64,000 bases of DNA from Pseudomonas mandelii (GTDB lineage Bacteria; Pseudomonadota; Gammaproteobacteria; Pseudomonadales; Pseudomonadaceae), in NCBI RefSeq assembly GCF_024138395.1, contig NZ_JAMYDU010000001.1:186001-250000 (forward strand), read 5' to 3'. A program made the position numbers and the translations under genes. This document shows positions 7,843-15,494 of this stretch, one piece after another; position 1 is the stretch's first letter; each line of letters opens with the position of its first letter. The notes under the pieces were generated by a model, which was given only the letters and a program-made list of their open reading frames with translations, made no database searches and was not told the DNA's origin.

Positions 7843-7972
7843 CAGCTGGCGAAGCCTGCGTTCGGCTGCGCAGCAGTCGCAAATCCATTCTCCACGGTGG
7901 CTTGGAAAGATCGCGGGGTGTTTGGTTTTACGACTGCTTCGCAGCCGAACGCAGCCTTCGGCAGCTGCTACA
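7839..7972. repeat. Family C palindromic element, copy 1
   Basis: A ~134-base inverted-repeat element that begins GTAGCAGCTGGCGAAGCCTG and ends with its imperfect inverse. Related copies are at 45.7 and 53.9 kb. This copy supplies the TAG stop of the cytochrome gene and ends just before the stop of the convergent MFS gene. Confidence 0.85.
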
Positions 7973-7974
7973 GG

Positions 7975-9174
7975 TCAATGTGAAGCTGCTTCCGCAGGTT
8001 GAGCCTTTGGGGCCAACGTCATCCACCAATAAATCAATGCTACGGCATTGATGCCCGCACCCAGCCAACACACCCCAATCCATCCCGCCCAGGCGTACAT
8101 CGCCGTCGAACCGATAGAACCCACGGCGCTGCCGATCGAATAGAACAGCATGTAGCCGGCGGTGAGTCGGCTTTGCGCTTCGGGGCGCACGCTGTAGATC
8201 ATGCTCTGGCTGGTAACGTGAACGGCTTGCAGACCCAGATCCAGCGTAATCACCCCAAGCAGCAGCGCCCACAGCGAGGATTGGGTGAATCCGATGGGCA
8301 ACCATGAGGCGAGCATCAGCAGCAACGACAGTCCACTGGTCCATTGACCCAAACCGCGATCAGCCAGATGCCCGGCGCGAGCGGCGGCCAGCGCACCGGC
8401 GGCTCCGGCCAGGCCGAACAGTCCGATTTCGGTGTGGGAAAGTGAAAGCGGCGGGGCACTCAGCGGCAACACCAAGGGTGTCCACAGCACCATGGCGCTG
8501 GCGAAGGTCAGCAGGGCGAGCATGGCCCGTTGACGCAATACCGGTTCTTCCTTGAACAGCGTGAATACCGAGCCGATCAACGCAACGTAAGCACTATTCG
8601 GTTGCGCATCTTCGTGCTTGGGCAGTACACGAAACCACAGCAACGCCATCACCAGGGTCAACCCGGCGGACAACAGATAAATCGAACGCCAACCGGCCAG
8701 ATCGGCCATGCCGCCCGCCACCGTTCGTGCCAACAGAATGCCGACGACAATGCCGCTGGTGATCACGCCCACCACTCGTCCACGTTGCGCCGGGATGGCC
8801 AGGGTCGCGGCGTAGGCCACCAGGACTTGCGTCACGACCGCCAGTAACCCGGTCAGCGCCATGCCGAGCAACAGCCAGATGCTGTTCGAGGCAAACGTGA
8901 TCATCAACAAAGCCAGGGCCGACAGCAGGGTTTGCGCGACGATCAGGCGTCGACGGTTGAGCAGATCCCCTAGCGGAACCAGCAACACAAGACCCACGCC
9001 ATAACCGATCTGGGTAAGGGTGACGACGATACCGATGGTTGCCGGGTCCATGGCGAAGGCTTCGGCCATGGCATCGAGCAGCGGTTGTGCGTAATACACA
9101 TTGCCGACGGCCAGGCCGCAGGCGACGGCAAACAGCAGCACCACTGCGCCGCTTAACGGGTGGTCAGGTTTCAT
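7975..9174 (-). CDS. MFS transporter, DHA1-type drug/metabolite exporter
   Basis: A 399-residue protein with about 12 hydrophobic segments. It has the MFS loop motif GDLLNRRRLIVAQ between helices 2 and 3 and an early GNVYYAQPLLD segment seen in the YgaY/NepI-like DHA1 group. ATG 9174 is preceded by AGGAAG with good spacing, while the longer frame starts with TTG. It is divergent from an HxlR regulator with a 10-base inverted repeat between them, so regulation by that neighbour is likely. Substrate unknown. Confidence 0.85.
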   Translation of the reverse strand: MKPDHPLSGAVVLLFAVACGLAVGNVYYAQPLLDAMAEAFAMDPATIGIVVTLTQIGYGVGLVLLVPLGDLLNRRRLIVAQTLLSALALLMITFASNSIWLLLGMALTGLLAVVTQVLVAYAATLAIPAQRGRVVGVITSGIVVGILLARTVAGGMADLAGWRSIYLLSAGLTLVMALLWFRVLPKHEDAQPNSAYVALIGSVFTLFKEEPVLRQRAMLALLTFASAMVLWTPLVLPLSAPPLSLSHTEIGLFGLAGAAGALAAARAGHLADRGLGQWTSGLSLLLMLASWLPIGFTQSSLWALLLGVITLDLGLQAVHVTSQSMIYSVRPEAQSRLTAGYMLFYSIGSAVGSIGSTAMYAWAGWIGVCWLGAGINAVALIYWWMTLAPKAQPAEAASH

Positions 9175-9199
9175 CACAGCTTCCTTTTGTGGTTTCAAA

Positions 9200-9235
9200 A
9201 TAAAACCAGTTGTACGGTAGGGAGTCTGGTTTTAT
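9200..9235. promoter_or_regulatory. Inverted repeat, likely HxlR-family operator
   Basis: Perfect 10-base arms ATAAAACCAG (9200-9209) and CTGGTTTTAT (9226-9235) with a 16-base spacer, in the 95-base divergent region between the MFS and HxlR genes. Position and symmetry suggest one dimer site controlling both genes. Confidence 0.55.
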
Positions 9236-9269
9236 ATTGCAACCACATTTGTTGCCGGCGGACGCGGTC

Positions 9270-9716
9270 ATGGTTAAACGTACAAGCATGGAAGGCGCCG
9301 AATGCCCGGTCGCCCGATCACTGGACGCGATTGGTGATTGGTGGTCGTTACTGATCGTGCGCGATGCGTTCGATGGCCTGCGGCGATTCGGTGAGTTCCA
9401 GCGCAATCTGGGCATGGCCAAAAACATTCTCTCGGCACGCCTGCGCACATTGGTGGCTCACGGGATTTTCGATCTGGTGCCTGCGTCGGACGGCAGCGCG
9501 TATCAGGAATACGTGCTGACGGAGAAGGGCAAGGGCCTGTTCCCGTTGATCATCGGGTTACGGCAGTGGGGCGAGGCGTTTTTCTTTGAGGCGGGGGAGG
9601 CGCATTCGCGGGTTGTCGATCGTGAGAACGGTCGACCGGTGCGGGCTCTGGAATTGCGTGCCGAGGATGGGCGCTTGTTGGGGCCGGAGGATTGTGTGCG
9701 GATTGCTGCCGAGTGA
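9270..9716 (+). CDS. HxlR-family winged helix-turn-helix regulator
   Basis: A 148-residue regulator with the HxlR hallmarks: an early Cys (GAECPVARSLDAIGDWWSLL), then the wing-helix FGEFQRNLGMAKNILSARLRTL and YVLTEKGKGL. Many HxlR proteins use the N-terminal Cys to sense electrophiles or oxidants, so C12 may be the sensor, though this is inferred. ATG 9270 is chosen; the upstream TTG-started frame lacks a ribosome site and reads through the operator. It probably controls itself and the divergent MFS exporter. Confidence 0.88.
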   Translation: MVKRTSMEGAECPVARSLDAIGDWWSLLIVRDAFDGLRRFGEFQRNLGMAKNILSARLRTLVAHGIFDLVPASDGSAYQEYVLTEKGKGLFPLIIGLRQWGEAFFFEAGEAHSRVVDRENGRPVRALELRAEDGRLLGPEDCVRIAAE

Positions 9717-9721
9717 AACGT

Positions 9722-9766
9722 CAAAAGATCGCAGCCTTCGGTAGGAGCCTGCGATCTTTTGATTTT
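9722..9766. terminator. Bidirectional terminator-like hairpin
   Basis: A perfect 13-base stem CAAAAGATCGCAG (9722-9734) / CTGCGATCTTTTG (9749-9761), with U-rich tails possible on both strands. It lies between the convergent HxlR and carboxypeptidase genes. Confidence 0.75.
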
Positions 9767-9774
9767 AAGGGTGA

Positions 9775-10926
9775 TCAGCGCAAGGTATCGACCATGTCGG
9801 CGATGGTCGTCAGCACGTCCTTGCCCAACTGCTTCGAACGCTTGCCGGACCAGCCGGTCAGCGGGTTCGGTGCGTCGTTGTGGTCCTTAAAGGGCATTTC
9901 CAGGGTCAGCGACAGGCAGTCGAACTTCTGACCTACGCTGTTGCAGGCCAGGGTCATGTTGGCTTTGCCCGGCTCGTCGCGGGTGTAGCCGTATTTGGTC
10001 TGGAAGTCTTTGGTCTGACGTTTCAGATGACTGCGGAAATGCTCTTCGAGTTTTTCGATCCGTGGCGTATAGCCCGGGTTACCTTCGCAACCGGCGGTGA
10101 ATACGTGGGGGATTTCTTCATCGCCATGGATGTCGAGGAACAGGTCGACGCCATACTTTTCCATCTGCTGCTGAACGAACAGCACTTCCGGGCTGAGTTC
10201 CTGAGTGGCGCTCTGCCAAGCGCGGTTCAGGTCCTGGCCCATGGCGTTGGTGCGTAAATGACCATGGAAGGCGCCGTCCGGGTTCATGTTTGGCACCAGG
10301 TACAGGTCGGCGCTGGCCAGGAGTTTTTTCAGCACCGGGTCGTCGTGTTTTTCCAGGCGCTCGATCACGCCTTCCATGAACCATTCGGCCATGTGCTCGC
10401 CGGGGTGTTGCTGGGCGATGATCCAGACCTTGCGTTGGCCTTCGGCCCCCGTGCCTTTGCGCAACAACTGGATGTCGCGACCTTCAACGCTCTTGCCGGT
10501 GGCCAGCAGTTCGGTGCCGGCTTTGGTCAGGGCCTGTTCGATCAGCCAGTCATGGCGGCCACGGCTGTAAGGTTCGAAATAGGCAAACCAGGCATGGGTG
10601 GCGGTGGCTTCAAGGCTGAAACGCAGGCAGTCGCCTTCGAAGATGGTCGGCACCCGGAACCAGTTGACGTGGTCATAGGACGCCACCGCCTGATAGCCAT
10701 CCCAGGCTTTGTTGTACGAGGATTTGCTGGCGTTGTTCAGGCGAAACCAATGCTCCTGTCCGACGTGCAGACCGCTGGCCTTGAAGTGGAACCACTGGAA
10801 ATGCTGGCTGCGAGTGTCTGGCTTGATCGCCAGCAGCGCTTGCAAAGGATTGCTGATGTCCAGCACTTCAATGTTGCCACTGTCGAAGTTCGCGTTGATG
10901 TCGAAAGAAGATCTAGCCACGGCCAT
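9775..10926 (-). CDS. M14-family zinc carboxypeptidase, cytosolic CCP type
   Basis: A 383-residue protein. The N-terminal beta domain (FDINANFDSGNIEVLDI) is typical of the cytosolic carboxypeptidase (CCP/Nna1-like, M14B) group, and the M14 catalytic domain follows. Zinc ligands are expected in QQHPGEHMAEWF (HxxE) and in LDIHGDEE. A substrate loop MNPDGAFHGHLR and the motif QDLNRAW are also present. No signal peptide is seen. ATG 10926 has AGGA seven bases upstream. Eukaryotic relatives remove glutamates from tubulin; the bacterial substrate is unknown. Confidence 0.88.
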   Translation of the reverse strand: MAVARSSFDINANFDSGNIEVLDISNPLQALLAIKPDTRSQHFQWFHFKASGLHVGQEHWFRLNNASKSSYNKAWDGYQAVASYDHVNWFRVPTIFEGDCLRFSLEATATHAWFAYFEPYSRGRHDWLIEQALTKAGTELLATGKSVEGRDIQLLRKGTGAEGQRKVWIIAQQHPGEHMAEWFMEGVIERLEKHDDPVLKKLLASADLYLVPNMNPDGAFHGHLRTNAMGQDLNRAWQSATQELSPEVLFVQQQMEKYGVDLFLDIHGDEEIPHVFTAGCEGNPGYTPRIEKLEEHFRSHLKRQTKDFQTKYGYTRDEPGKANMTLACNSVGQKFDCLSLTLEMPFKDHNDAPNPLTGWSGKRSKQLGKDVLTTIADMVDTLR

Positions 10927-11204
10927 AATCAATTCCTGAATATGATTTTTATGGCTGCTACTTTACACGCAAGGAAGGGATAAACCGGGGGAAATTGCGA
11001 GGGTGAAAATGGGGGGCGTCCTCCTTGACGCCGACGCAGCTTAGAGACTGTGCGAGTGATTCTCAAGTGCTATTTTGCGTTAGTTTGGCCCAATGCTACC
11101 GGGCCTCTCTTGCCAACAGATATTCTTTTGATATCATCCGCGGCAATCGAATTTGCAGCATCCACAGACTTCATTAGCCTGAAGCAAAAGCCAGAATAAC
11201 TGGC

Positions 11205-11318
11205 AAAAAAAAGACCCGGCAAAAAGCCGGGTCAAAAACCGTGATTAGCCTGATGAGGAGATAGTCCAGGAGACCGACCTAAGGTCCCTTGGGCCATCGA
11301 CTGATCTCGCGACCAGTT
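11205..11318 (-). ncRNA. prrF: PrrF-type iron-responsive small RNA
   Basis: About 114 bases on the minus strand. The 5' end reads AACTGGTCGCGAGATCAG and the central segment CTCCTCATCAGGCTAATCAC; from memory these match the conserved PrrF start and target-pairing core. It ends in a hairpin GACCCGGC-TTTTT-GCCGGGTC followed by eight T. A sigma-70 promoter with an embedded Fur box lies directly upstream. By family knowledge PrrF represses iron-using proteins such as SodB and TCA enzymes when iron is scarce. Pseudomonads usually have two copies; only one is seen here. Confidence 0.92.
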
Positions 11319-11320
11319 GA

Positions 11321-11352
11321 TGCAATAATAATCATTATCATTTGCAAGTCAA
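11321..11352 (-). promoter_or_regulatory. prrF promoter with Fur box
   Basis: On the minus strand TTGACT (11352-11347), a 16-base spacer, TATTAT (11330-11325), then a start near 11318. A Fur-box match at 11321-11339 (15 of 19 to GATAATGATAATCATTATC by my count) covers the -10 region, so Fur with iron would block transcription. Confidence 0.85.
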
Positions 11353-11409
11353 ATGTTTTTATCTGCTCGATTGGAAAATTTTCCTGTCCTCCTTCAAAGC
11401 GCTTCCTCC

Positions 11410-11751
11410 TCAAATGTTCTGATTGCCCTCCAGGGAGCGGTCGACCATCGCCTTGGCCATGTCGATCATGTGCACCGTCGAAAACGCCAGATCCCGGCTT
11501 GCGCCCTGCAGCTGGTTGGCTGACTCATGCGCGGTGGCGGCGGCACAGCGCAGCAGATCCGAAGCATGGACCAGTGCTTCTTCGCTGCTGATGTTACGGT
11601 TCACATCGAAGAAACGTTCTTCGCTGGCCTCTTCTGACACAGCTGGTTTCAAGTAATAGTCCAGCGCCCGCTGCGCGGCAGCAGAGCCTTTTGGCGAGTT
11701 GAGCGTGGTGTCGAATTGGGTGTCGGGCAGGGTAATGCTGGGGATGGTCAT
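11410..11751 (-). CDS. DUF6124/DUF3077-like small protein
   Basis: A 113-residue acidic protein of unknown function. The central AAAQRALDYYLKP and C-terminal SSEEALVHASDLLRCAAATA blocks match a small-protein family common and often multicopy in fluorescent pseudomonads (DUF6124/DUF3077). No signal peptide or membrane segment is seen. The frame is open upstream, but MTIPSITLP at 11751 is the natural start. It is divergent from the CI-like repressor, an arrangement that suggests shared control. A decayed relative lies at about 53.6-53.9 kb. Confidence 0.65.
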   Translation of the reverse strand: MTIPSITLPDTQFDTTLNSPKGSAAAQRALDYYLKPAVSEEASEERFFDVNRNISSEEALVHASDLLRCAAATAHESANQLQGASRDLAFSTVHMIDMAKAMVDRSLEGNQNI

Positions 11752-11880
11752 GACGATGGCAAGCTCCGTGATAGATTCAAATCCGTGAGCCCAGCTTAGT
11801 ACGTACTGTATTTGTGTCTTTAATTTAAATACTACAATTTGTGTTTTGTTGGTCGGAGTACCCCACGTATCGTGCCGCAC

Positions 11881-12546
11881 ATGGATAAATGGATTGAATT
11901 GGTCAAGGCCAAAATGAGTGAACTCAAAGTCACTCAAGAGATACTCGCCGAGCGCATCGGAATGTCCCAGGGCGGCGTCGGCCATTGGCTGAATAAACGT
12001 CGTCAGCCCCGCATCCAAGAGATGAACCGTGTCTTGCAGGCGCTGGGAATGGACTATCTGGAAGTCGCGATGGTGATCAGGGAACCGCAGATCTCACAGG
12101 ATGAGGAGATCTCTCTGACGCAAAAGTACAACCCGTACTTTCGCTACCCGGTCAGTGACTGGCGCGAAACCGGGGAGGTGCGCGACGGGGAGCTATCAAC
12201 CTACGGCGCTTCATCGACTGTCAGCAAACCGCGCTTCGAGTTGTCCGATTACCACGCACAGGGCGCGGCGTTCTGGCTGGTGGTGGTCGGCGATGCGATG
12301 ACCGCCCCCACGGGTGTGAGCATTGCCGCGGACATGTTGATTCTGGTGGACCCGGCCATCGTGCCGGAGCCTGGCAAACTGGTGATCGCCCAATGGCCCG
12401 GCAGCGCCGAGGCGGTTTTTCGCAAACTGATCGAAGAGGGCGGGCAGCGTTACCTGGTCCCGCTCAATCCGACCTATCCGAAAGCCCTTTACACTGAAGA
12501 ATGTCGAATCATCGGCGTGGTGGTTCAGGCGACTGCCAAATTCTAA
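11881..12546 (+). CDS. CI/PrtR-like XRE repressor with inactive S24 peptidase domain
   Basis: A 221-residue protein with an N-terminal helix-turn-helix (TQEILAERIGMSQGGVGHWL, about residues 18-37) and a C-terminal S24 domain that aligns well with lambda CI (MTAPTG, MLILVDP, PLNPTYP). The self-cleavage residues are all replaced: the Ala-Gly cleavage site is T97-G98, the catalytic Ser is A139 (GDAM instead of G[DN]SM), and the Lys is R181 (VFRKLI). It should therefore fold and dimerise but not self-cleave in the SOS response. ATG 11881 is assumed; the ribosome site is weak and an in-frame GTG lies at 11872. Divergent from the DUF6124-like gene. Confidence 0.85.
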   Translation: MDKWIELVKAKMSELKVTQEILAERIGMSQGGVGHWLNKRRQPRIQEMNRVLQALGMDYLEVAMVIREPQISQDEEISLTQKYNPYFRYPVSDWRETGEVRDGELSTYGASSTVSKPRFELSDYHAQGAAFWLVVVGDAMTAPTGVSIAADMLILVDPAIVPEPGKLVIAQWPGSAEAVFRKLIEEGGQRYLVPLNPTYPKALYTEECRIIGVVVQATAKF

Positions 12547-12585
12547 TCAGATCGGTCCTCGCAGAGCGTAGGACCGATCTTCATT

Positions 12586-14541
12586 TCATGCGTGTTCCAA
12601 CTCCACCAAAGCACTGCCTTCGCTGACCATCTCGCCTTCCTGGCAATACAACGCCTTGATAATCCCGGCGTGGGGCGCGCGAATGCTGTGCTCCATTTTC
12701 ATCGCTTCCAGCACCACCAATTGCGCCCCGGCGTCGACCGTTTGCCCGGCCTCCACCAGCACTCGCACGATGCTGCCGTTCATGGGCGCGGTGAGTCCGC
12801 CCTGATGGCTGTGACTGGCTTCGACGGCACTGATCGGGTCATACGCTTCGATGCGGCGCAGCTCACCGTCCCATTGCAGATACAGCGTATCGCCACGGCG
12901 GATTGCCCGATGCTGGCGGCGCAAGCCGTTGTGTTCAGTCAGCAGGTATTCACCCTTGAGCTGGGCGGTATGAGCGTCGACATCGCCCAAGGTCAGCGCC
13001 CGGTCTTGCCCTTCGCAACTCAAATGCAGAGTGATTTCTGTTGGCAGTCCGGCACGGAATCCGTTGCCGATACCCCAAGGCGAACTCAGGTCATCAGCGC
13101 GGGTTGTGCTTGGCTGGCTCTGGGCAAATGCCTGCGCGGCCGCTTGCCAGAATTCATCGCTGAGGTCTGAAGGTACTGGCAGCAGTTGTTCCTGATAACG
13201 CGGAATGAACCCGGTATCCAGCTCGGCCGCGGCAAACGCCGGGTGGCCGATGATTCGGCGCAGGAAGTTGATGTTGGTCTTCAGTCCGCCAATGGCAAAC
13301 TCGTCAAGCATGCTCAGCAAACGCAGCCGCGCCTGCTCACGGTCTTCGCCCCAGGCAATCAGCTTGCCGAGCATCGGGTCGTAGAACGGCGAAATCTCAT
13401 CGCCTTCTTCGACGCCACTGTCCACGCGACGACCCGGCCCTTCTGCGGATTCGCGGTACAACGCCAGACGCCCGGTGGCCGGCAGAAAATCATTGCCCGG
13501 GTCTTCCGCATACAACCGCACTTCAATCGCATGGCCGATCAGCGGCACCTGATCTTGAGTCATTGGCAGCGCTTCACCGCGAGCCACGCGAATCTGCCAG
13601 GCCACCAGATCAAGGCCGGTGATGGCTTCGGTGACCGGGTGTTCGACTTGCAGGCGCGTGTTCATCTCCATGAAGAAGAACTCACCGCGCGCATCCAGCA
13701 AAAACTCGACGGTGCCGGCACCGACGTAACCGATGGCCTGTGCCGAGCGCACAGCGGCTTCACCCATCGCGCGACGCAGTTCCGGGCTCAGACCCGGAGC
13801 GGGGGCTTCTTCGACGACTTTCTGATGCCGACGCTGGATCGAGCAATCACGTTCGTTGAGGTACAGGCAATTGCCATGCTGGTCGGCGAATACCTGGATT
13901 TCCACGTGACGTGGTTTGAGCAGGTACTTCTCCACCAACATCCGCGAATCGCCGAACGACGACTGCGCTTCACGTTGTGCCGAGGCCAGGGCTTCGGCCA
14001 GTTGGCTGACCTCCTCGACCACTTTCATGCCTTTGCCGCCACCGCCCGCCGTGGCCTTGAGCAGCACCGGATAACCGATGCGTTCGCAGGCGTCGCGAAA
14101 GGTGTCGAGGTCTTGGGCTTCGCCGTGATAGCCGGGCACCAGCGGCACGCCGGCGGTTTCCATCAAGGCTTTGGCCGCGGACTTGCTGCCCATGGCGTCA
14201 ATGGCCGAGGCGGGTGGGCCGAGGAAGATAAGGCCGGCCGCTTCGATTGCGCGAGCGAACCCGGCATTTTCCGAGAGAAAGCCATAACCGGGATGTATCG
14301 CCTGAGCGCCGCTGGCTTTCGCGGCGGCGATCAGTTTGTCGATTTGCAGGTAACTGTCGGCGGCTTTGCTGCCGCCCAGATCGACGCGTATATCCGCTTC
14401 TCGGCTGTGCCGGGCGTCACGGTCGGTGGCGCTGTGCACGGCCACGGTGGTCAGGCCCAGAGCCTTGGCGGTGCGCATCACTCGGCAAGCGATTTCGCCG
14501 CGGTTGGCCACCAGCAAGGTGGTGAGAACAGGTGCGCTCAT
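12586..14541 (-). CDS. liuD: Methylcrotonyl-CoA carboxylase biotin-containing subunit
   Basis: A 651-residue biotin-dependent carboxylase alpha subunit. Order: biotin carboxylase N-domain (LLVANRGEIACRVMRTA), ATP-grasp with GGGGKGMKVV, biotin carboxylase C-domain, and a C-terminal biotinyl domain whose EAMKMEHS carries the biotinylated Lys. With LiuB it carboxylates 3-methylcrotonyl-CoA in leucine degradation. The start at 14541 shares one base with the liuC stop (TGATG). Last gene of the liuABCD run; assignment as MCC rather than acetyl- or geranyl-CoA carboxylase rests on the neighbouring liuA, liuB and liuC. Confidence 0.93.
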   Translation of the reverse strand: MSAPVLTTLLVANRGEIACRVMRTAKALGLTTVAVHSATDRDARHSREADIRVDLGGSKAADSYLQIDKLIAAAKASGAQAIHPGYGFLSENAGFARAIEAAGLIFLGPPASAIDAMGSKSAAKALMETAGVPLVPGYHGEAQDLDTFRDACERIGYPVLLKATAGGGGKGMKVVEEVSQLAEALASAQREAQSSFGDSRMLVEKYLLKPRHVEIQVFADQHGNCLYLNERDCSIQRRHQKVVEEAPAPGLSPELRRAMGEAAVRSAQAIGYVGAGTVEFLLDARGEFFFMEMNTRLQVEHPVTEAITGLDLVAWQIRVARGEALPMTQDQVPLIGHAIEVRLYAEDPGNDFLPATGRLALYRESAEGPGRRVDSGVEEGDEISPFYDPMLGKLIAWGEDREQARLRLLSMLDEFAIGGLKTNINFLRRIIGHPAFAAAELDTGFIPRYQEQLLPVPSDLSDEFWQAAAQAFAQSQPSTTRADDLSSPWGIGNGFRAGLPTEITLHLSCEGQDRALTLGDVDAHTAQLKGEYLLTEHNGLRRQHRAIRRGDTLYLQWDGELRRIEAYDPISAVEASHSHQGGLTAPMNGSIVRVLVEAGQTVDAGAQLVVLEAMKMEHSIRAPHAGIIKALYCQEGEMVSEGSALVELEHA

Positions 14542-15356
14542 CAACGCGGCTCCTTGAGGGTGGTTTCGGCTTGCCAGGTTGGCGAGCGTTTTTGCAGGAA
14601 GGCGCGCAGGCCTTCCTGGCCTTCGGGACTGACGCGAATTCGGGCGATGGCATTCTCGGTGTAGCGCCGCAGCGCCGGGGTCAGCGCACCATGGCCGACT
14701 TCACGCAGCAAATCCTTGCTGGCGCGCATGGCCGCCGGACTGTTGAGCAGCAGGTTGTCGATCCACTGATCGACTTTCTGCTCCAGCTCAGCCATCGGGT
14801 AGCTCTCCGACAACAAGCCGATTTCCCGAGCCCGTTGCCCGCCAAAACGTTCTGCGGTCAAGGCATAGCGCCGTGCTGCGCGCTCGCCGATGGCTTGCAC
14901 CACGAACGGGCTGATGACCGCCGGCGCCAGGCCGATGCGCACTTCCGACAGGCAGAACTGCGCGTCGTCGGCACCGATGGCCATGTCGCAGCAACTGATC
15001 AGGCCCAGCGCGCCGCCATAGGCCGCGCCTTGCACCACCGCCACGGTCGGGATTTTCAGCTTGGCGAGGTTGTACATCAACTCCGCCAGTTCCCGGGCGT
15101 CGTCGAGGTTGGTGTGGTAATCGAGTTCGGCCGATTGCTGCATCCAGGCCAGATCGGCGCCGGCGCTGAAATGCTTGCCGCGTCCACGGATCAATAGAAA
15201 ACGCAGACTGGCATCGCTCGACACTTTGTCCAGCGCGAGGATCAGTTCGCGGATCATTTCGGCGTTGAAGGCGTTGTTCTTTTCTTCACGGCTGAGCCAC
15301 AAGGTCGCAAAACCCCTTGGATCGCTCAGCAGTTCGAGGGTGTTGAAGTCGCTCAT
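14541..15356 (-). CDS. liuC: 3-methylglutaconyl-CoA hydratase
   Basis: A 271-residue crotonase-family protein. The oxyanion-hole segment GKHFSAGADLAWM and the second block VQGAAYGGALGLISCCDM are typical. In leucine catabolism it hydrates 3-methylglutaconyl-CoA to HMG-CoA, the substrate of LiuE. Two starts compete: MSDFN at 15356 (GGAG ten bases upstream) and MNMSDF at 15362 (four bases); I use the first. A REP element lies in the 138-base gap after liuB. Confidence 0.9.
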   Translation of the reverse strand: MSDFNTLELLSDPRGFATLWLSREEKNNAFNAEMIRELILALDKVSSDASLRFLLIRGRGKHFSAGADLAWMQQSAELDYHTNLDDARELAELMYNLAKLKIPTVAVVQGAAYGGALGLISCCDMAIGADDAQFCLSEVRIGLAPAVISPFVVQAIGERAARRYALTAERFGGQRAREIGLLSESYPMAELEQKVDQWIDNLLLNSPAAMRASKDLLREVGHGALTPALRRYTENAIARIRVSPEGQEGLRAFLQKRSPTWQAETTLKEPR

Positions 15357-15381
15357 ATTCATCCGTCTCCACAACTCTATT

Positions 15382-15488
15382 CTGTAGGAGCGAGGCTTGC
15401 CCGCGAAGGAAGCGCCGCGGTGTACCTGTTGCACCGCGTCATGCCTGTTCGCGGGCAAGTCGGAACGCCGCCCGCTCGCTCCTACAAG
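15382..15488. repeat. REP-type inverted pair in the liuB-liuC gap
   Basis: Two 'tgtaggagcgaggcttgcccgcg'-type arms, the second degenerate, in opposite orientation. The element sits inside the liu operon and could stabilise the upstream mRNA or reduce expression of liuC and liuD. Confidence 0.85.
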
Positions 15489-15494
15489 GTCGGA

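Noticed and set aside
10933..11204. Possible gene or RNA between the carboxypeptidase start and prrF
   Set aside because: No convincing frame, hairpin series or promoter was found; I see nothing supportable here.
11805..11847. Two imperfect direct repeats (ACTGTATTTGTGT and ACTACAATTTGTGT) as operators of the CI-like repressor
   Set aside because: The match is partial and lacks dyad symmetry, so I did not list it as a site, though the position is suitable.
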